A stretch of DNA of 64,000 bases from contig NC_020156.1 in NCBI RefSeq assembly GCF_000332115.1, positions 2,915,501-2,979,500 of the forward strand. The letters run 5' to 3'. Below are positions 62,377 to 64,000 of the stretch, one piece after another. The position numbers were made by a program, and so were the translations under genes. The first letter of the stretch is position 1; each line of letters opens with the position of its first letter. The notes under the pieces are model-generated. The model worked only from the letters and a program-made list of their open reading frames with translations. It was not told the origin of the DNA and did not search any database. The stretch comes from Nonlabens dokdonensis DSW-6 (GTDB lineage: Bacteria > Bacteroidota > Bacteroidia > Flavobacteriales > Flavobacteriaceae).

Positions 62377-63933
62377 TCAGTTTAAATATACGTTAGAAAA
62401 GTGAAGTGAATGGATTTTGAGAAAGTGAGTTGGTAAGATTATTTTTGGTTTGAAAAGGCTTAAAAATGTTGATAGGAGCTTAAAAATGGCTTTATGGCGT
62501 TGTTTATTAAGTATAAAGGCTAGTTTTCCTTGCTCTTTTATGATGTTTAGGATTCTTTTGAGGTTGTATGCGATAGCGATGAGGCCAAAATCTGCACTGG
62601 CGTTCTGGATTCCTTTTTTAGTAATAATGTGATCAAAACCCCATTGGCGCTTTATGGTGCCATATGGATGTTCTACGATGGCTTGTCTTTTTTTATAGAT
62701 CTCTGGTTGTTGTTGTACTCGTTTAAAATTAGCTTCTATGTACTGTTTGTATTCACTACGCTGGACTATTTTACCGTTTGCTTTTGATGTGGTGCATAGC
62801 GACCTGACTGGGCAGCTTTTACAGGCGCTACTCTTATATTGCTTAAACTTATAATTACGTGCTTTGTACCAGTTTCCATTGCTTTTAAGCTCGTGACCTT
62901 GCGGACATTGATAGCTGTCAGATGCTTTATCGTATTTAAAATGTTCTACGTTATAAGCTGGATCGGGCGCTTGACTTTTACGTCCTATAGCTGGTATGGC
63001 TACTAGGGTATCGATACCTAAATCGTGTGCTGTTTTAAACTCGCTGCCCGTGTGATAGCCTTTGTCGTAGAGAGCGGTGAATTGGTTGGTTTTAAGGATG
63101 GATTTTGCTCTGCGCAGCATGTTTCCCATCGCTTTTTTATCATTCTCGTTAGTAACTTTATAATCTAGGAGTACTTTATGGTCAGCATCTACCGTGGTTT
63201 GTGCGGTGTAGCATACTTCTGTGATCATCCCACGAGTAATTTGGTGCCTGCTATCTGGATCGCTGGTGGACAACTGCGGATTTTCGGTCGTGGTATCTTC
63301 CTTCAGCGTTTTATTGATTCCTTCGTAACGCTTGCGCTGTTTGTTGTGCTTGTCGATTTGGTCTTTGTGGTCTTGCTTTTCTTGGTCGTTGTCCGCTTTT
63401 GCAAGAGCGGTATTATGCTCCTCTAATTTTTTATCGATGTACTCGATGTGTCGGGCTACTTTTTTGAGGTTGTAATTGTTTTTCTTGCTGTTTTGAGCTC
63501 TGAGTTTAGTGGAGTCTCCAGCGATTAAGGTGGCGCCTATCAGGTTGTGGTTTTGGGCGATACTCACGGTGGCTCTAAAGACGCGTTTAATGGCTTTGGG
63601 GTTGTTTTTTCTAAACCTAGAGATGGTGTTGTGGTCTGGTTTGAGATTGCCTAGCAACCAGATGAGCTCGATGTTGCGATTGCATTCCAGTTCTAGTCTT
63701 CTAGAGGATCTCATGCGGTTCATGTAGCCATAGATGAAGAGTTTGAGAAGATCTGCTGGATCATAAGGTGGTCTTCCTTGAGATGCTAGTGATGCAAAGC
63801 CTAGATGTTCTAAATCGAGACTGTCTACAAAGGTGTCAATAGCCCTAACGGTATTATCAGCGGCAATCATGTCATCTAGGCATGTGGTGTATAAAGTGAG
63901 CTGACTGCGCGACTCTTTTTGCAAGTATTCCAT
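62377..63933 (-). CDS. IS1182-family transposase
   Basis: 518 residues, intact. The N-terminal DUF772 region is RGPPYDP-like (ASQGRPPYDPADLLKLFIYG, RLELECNRNIELIWLLGNLK, PDHNTISRFRK). The DDE domain has ATLIAGDSTKLRAQN, TTVDADHKVLLDYK and VDHPYGT-like EHPYGTIKRQWGF near residue 430. A zinc-like C-rich loop (CPQGHELKSN, CKSCPVRSLCTTS) lies between them. No frameshift; it is probably still active. C-terminal 40 residues are unlike the rest, perhaps read into the element's end. Confidence 0.93.
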   Translation of the reverse strand: MEYLQKESRSQLTLYTTCLDDMIAADNTVRAIDTFVDSLDLEHLGFASLASQGRPPYDPADLLKLFIYGYMNRMRSSRRLELECNRNIELIWLLGNLKPDHNTISRFRKNNPKAIKRVFRATVSIAQNHNLIGATLIAGDSTKLRAQNSKKNNYNLKKVARHIEYIDKKLEEHNTALAKADNDQEKQDHKDQIDKHNKQRKRYEGINKTLKEDTTTENPQLSTSDPDSRHQITRGMITEVCYTAQTTVDADHKVLLDYKVTNENDKKAMGNMLRRAKSILKTNQFTALYDKGYHTGSEFKTAHDLGIDTLVAIPAIGRKSQAPDPAYNVEHFKYDKASDSYQCPQGHELKSNGNWYKARNYKFKQYKSSACKSCPVRSLCTTSKANGKIVQRSEYKQYIEANFKRVQQQPEIYKKRQAIVEHPYGTIKRQWGFDHIITKKGIQNASADFGLIAIAYNLKRILNIIKEQGKLAFILNKQRHKAIFKLLSTFLSLFKPKIILPTHFLKIHSLHFSNVYLN

Positions 63934-63979
63934 ATATAAATATCGGAAAAATCGATATAAATATCAAGCAGAATGGGAG

Positions 63980-63990
63980 AGTTTTGAGAC
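63980..63990 (-). repeat. IS1182-type element, right inverted repeat
   Basis: AGTTTTGAGAC, the exact complement of the left repeat at 62358-62368. Confidence 0.8.
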
Positions 63991-64000
63991 AGTCTGACGG

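Larger units (their letters stand above)
62358..63990 (-). mobile_element. IS1182-family insertion sequence
   Basis: One transposase gene bounded by an 11-bp perfect inverted repeat (about 1.63 kb between outer ends; true ends may lie a few bases further out). The right end is 10 bp from the window edge, so target duplication cannot be checked. It sits at the boundary of a cassette spacer. Confidence 0.85.

Noticed and set aside
1..64000. CRISPR arrays, tRNA or rRNA genes
   Set aside because: No regularly spaced direct repeats and no tRNA/rRNA signature seen by eye; a short tRNA could be missed without a program.

Overview
This is an AT-rich window of a marine-type flavobacterium (Bacteroidota, Flavobacteriaceae). 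A Nonlabens/Dokdonia-like genus is my guess from gene content; there is no rRNA to confirm it. Supporting evidence is the gliding genes gldF/gldG, two proteins with type IX secretion (T9SS) C-terminal sorting domains, a GLPGLI protein next to an outer-membrane barrel, DUF4252 genes under an ECF sigma factor, a two-photolyase cluster, and TAnnTTTG-like promoter boxes instead of TATAAT. I see no rRNA, tRNA, CRISPR array or prophage.

Layout. 1-355 is the start of a DUF1801 gene cut by the window edge. 552-2253 is an unexplained operon (membrane protein, lipoprotein, small protein). 2.3-4.9 kb holds an MFS transporter, a CDP-alcohol phosphatidyltransferase and a lipoprotein cytochrome c. 5.1-7.3 kb is an ECF sigma/anti-sigma-like/DUF4252/DUF4252 operon, followed by ychF and a RelE/ParE toxin-antitoxin pair. 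11-15.6 kb has a tight operon (SAM hydroxide adenosyltransferase, monooxygenase-like protein, gldF, gldG) divergent from phoH. 15.9-19.5 kb is GLPGLI plus a TonB-receptor-like barrel whose start codon appears to be CTG. 20.1-24.5 kb is a light/DNA-repair operon (SRPBCC, SDR, photolyase, cryptochrome/photolyase, DUF2007) next to ung. 25-40.9 kb is mixed cell-envelope genes: L,D-transpeptidase, T9SS cargo, ABC exporter, lipoprotein, aldo/keto reductase, two transglutaminase-like proteins and a PRMT-like methyltransferase. 41-46.8 kb is an orphan VgrG-PAAR spike locus with two lipoproteins and an unknown protein. 47-58 kb is housekeeping: dnaK, sdaA, a phosphoesterase-barrel fusion, a YdbS/YdbT-like pair and ald. 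59.3-64 kb is accessory: four unrelated genes separated by long AT-rich spacers, then an IS1182-family element.

Two signals cut across this layout. First, a 16-bp perfect palindrome, CGCTTTCGCGAAAGCG, occurs 14 times exactly and once with one mismatch, roughly every 4 kb. It lies both between genes and inside four coding sequences, where it is read in different frames without breaking them. It is absent from the accessory right end. Second, a 19-bp sequence, GTATAAATACCCAAATTAA, is identical upstream of two transcription units of the spike locus and is nearly matched upstream of the unexplained operon at 552-2253, about 42 kb away. This suggests a small co-regulated group of envelope/spike genes of unknown function and is my best candidate for an undescribed system. 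All calls come from reading the sequence and remembered family features; no database search was run.
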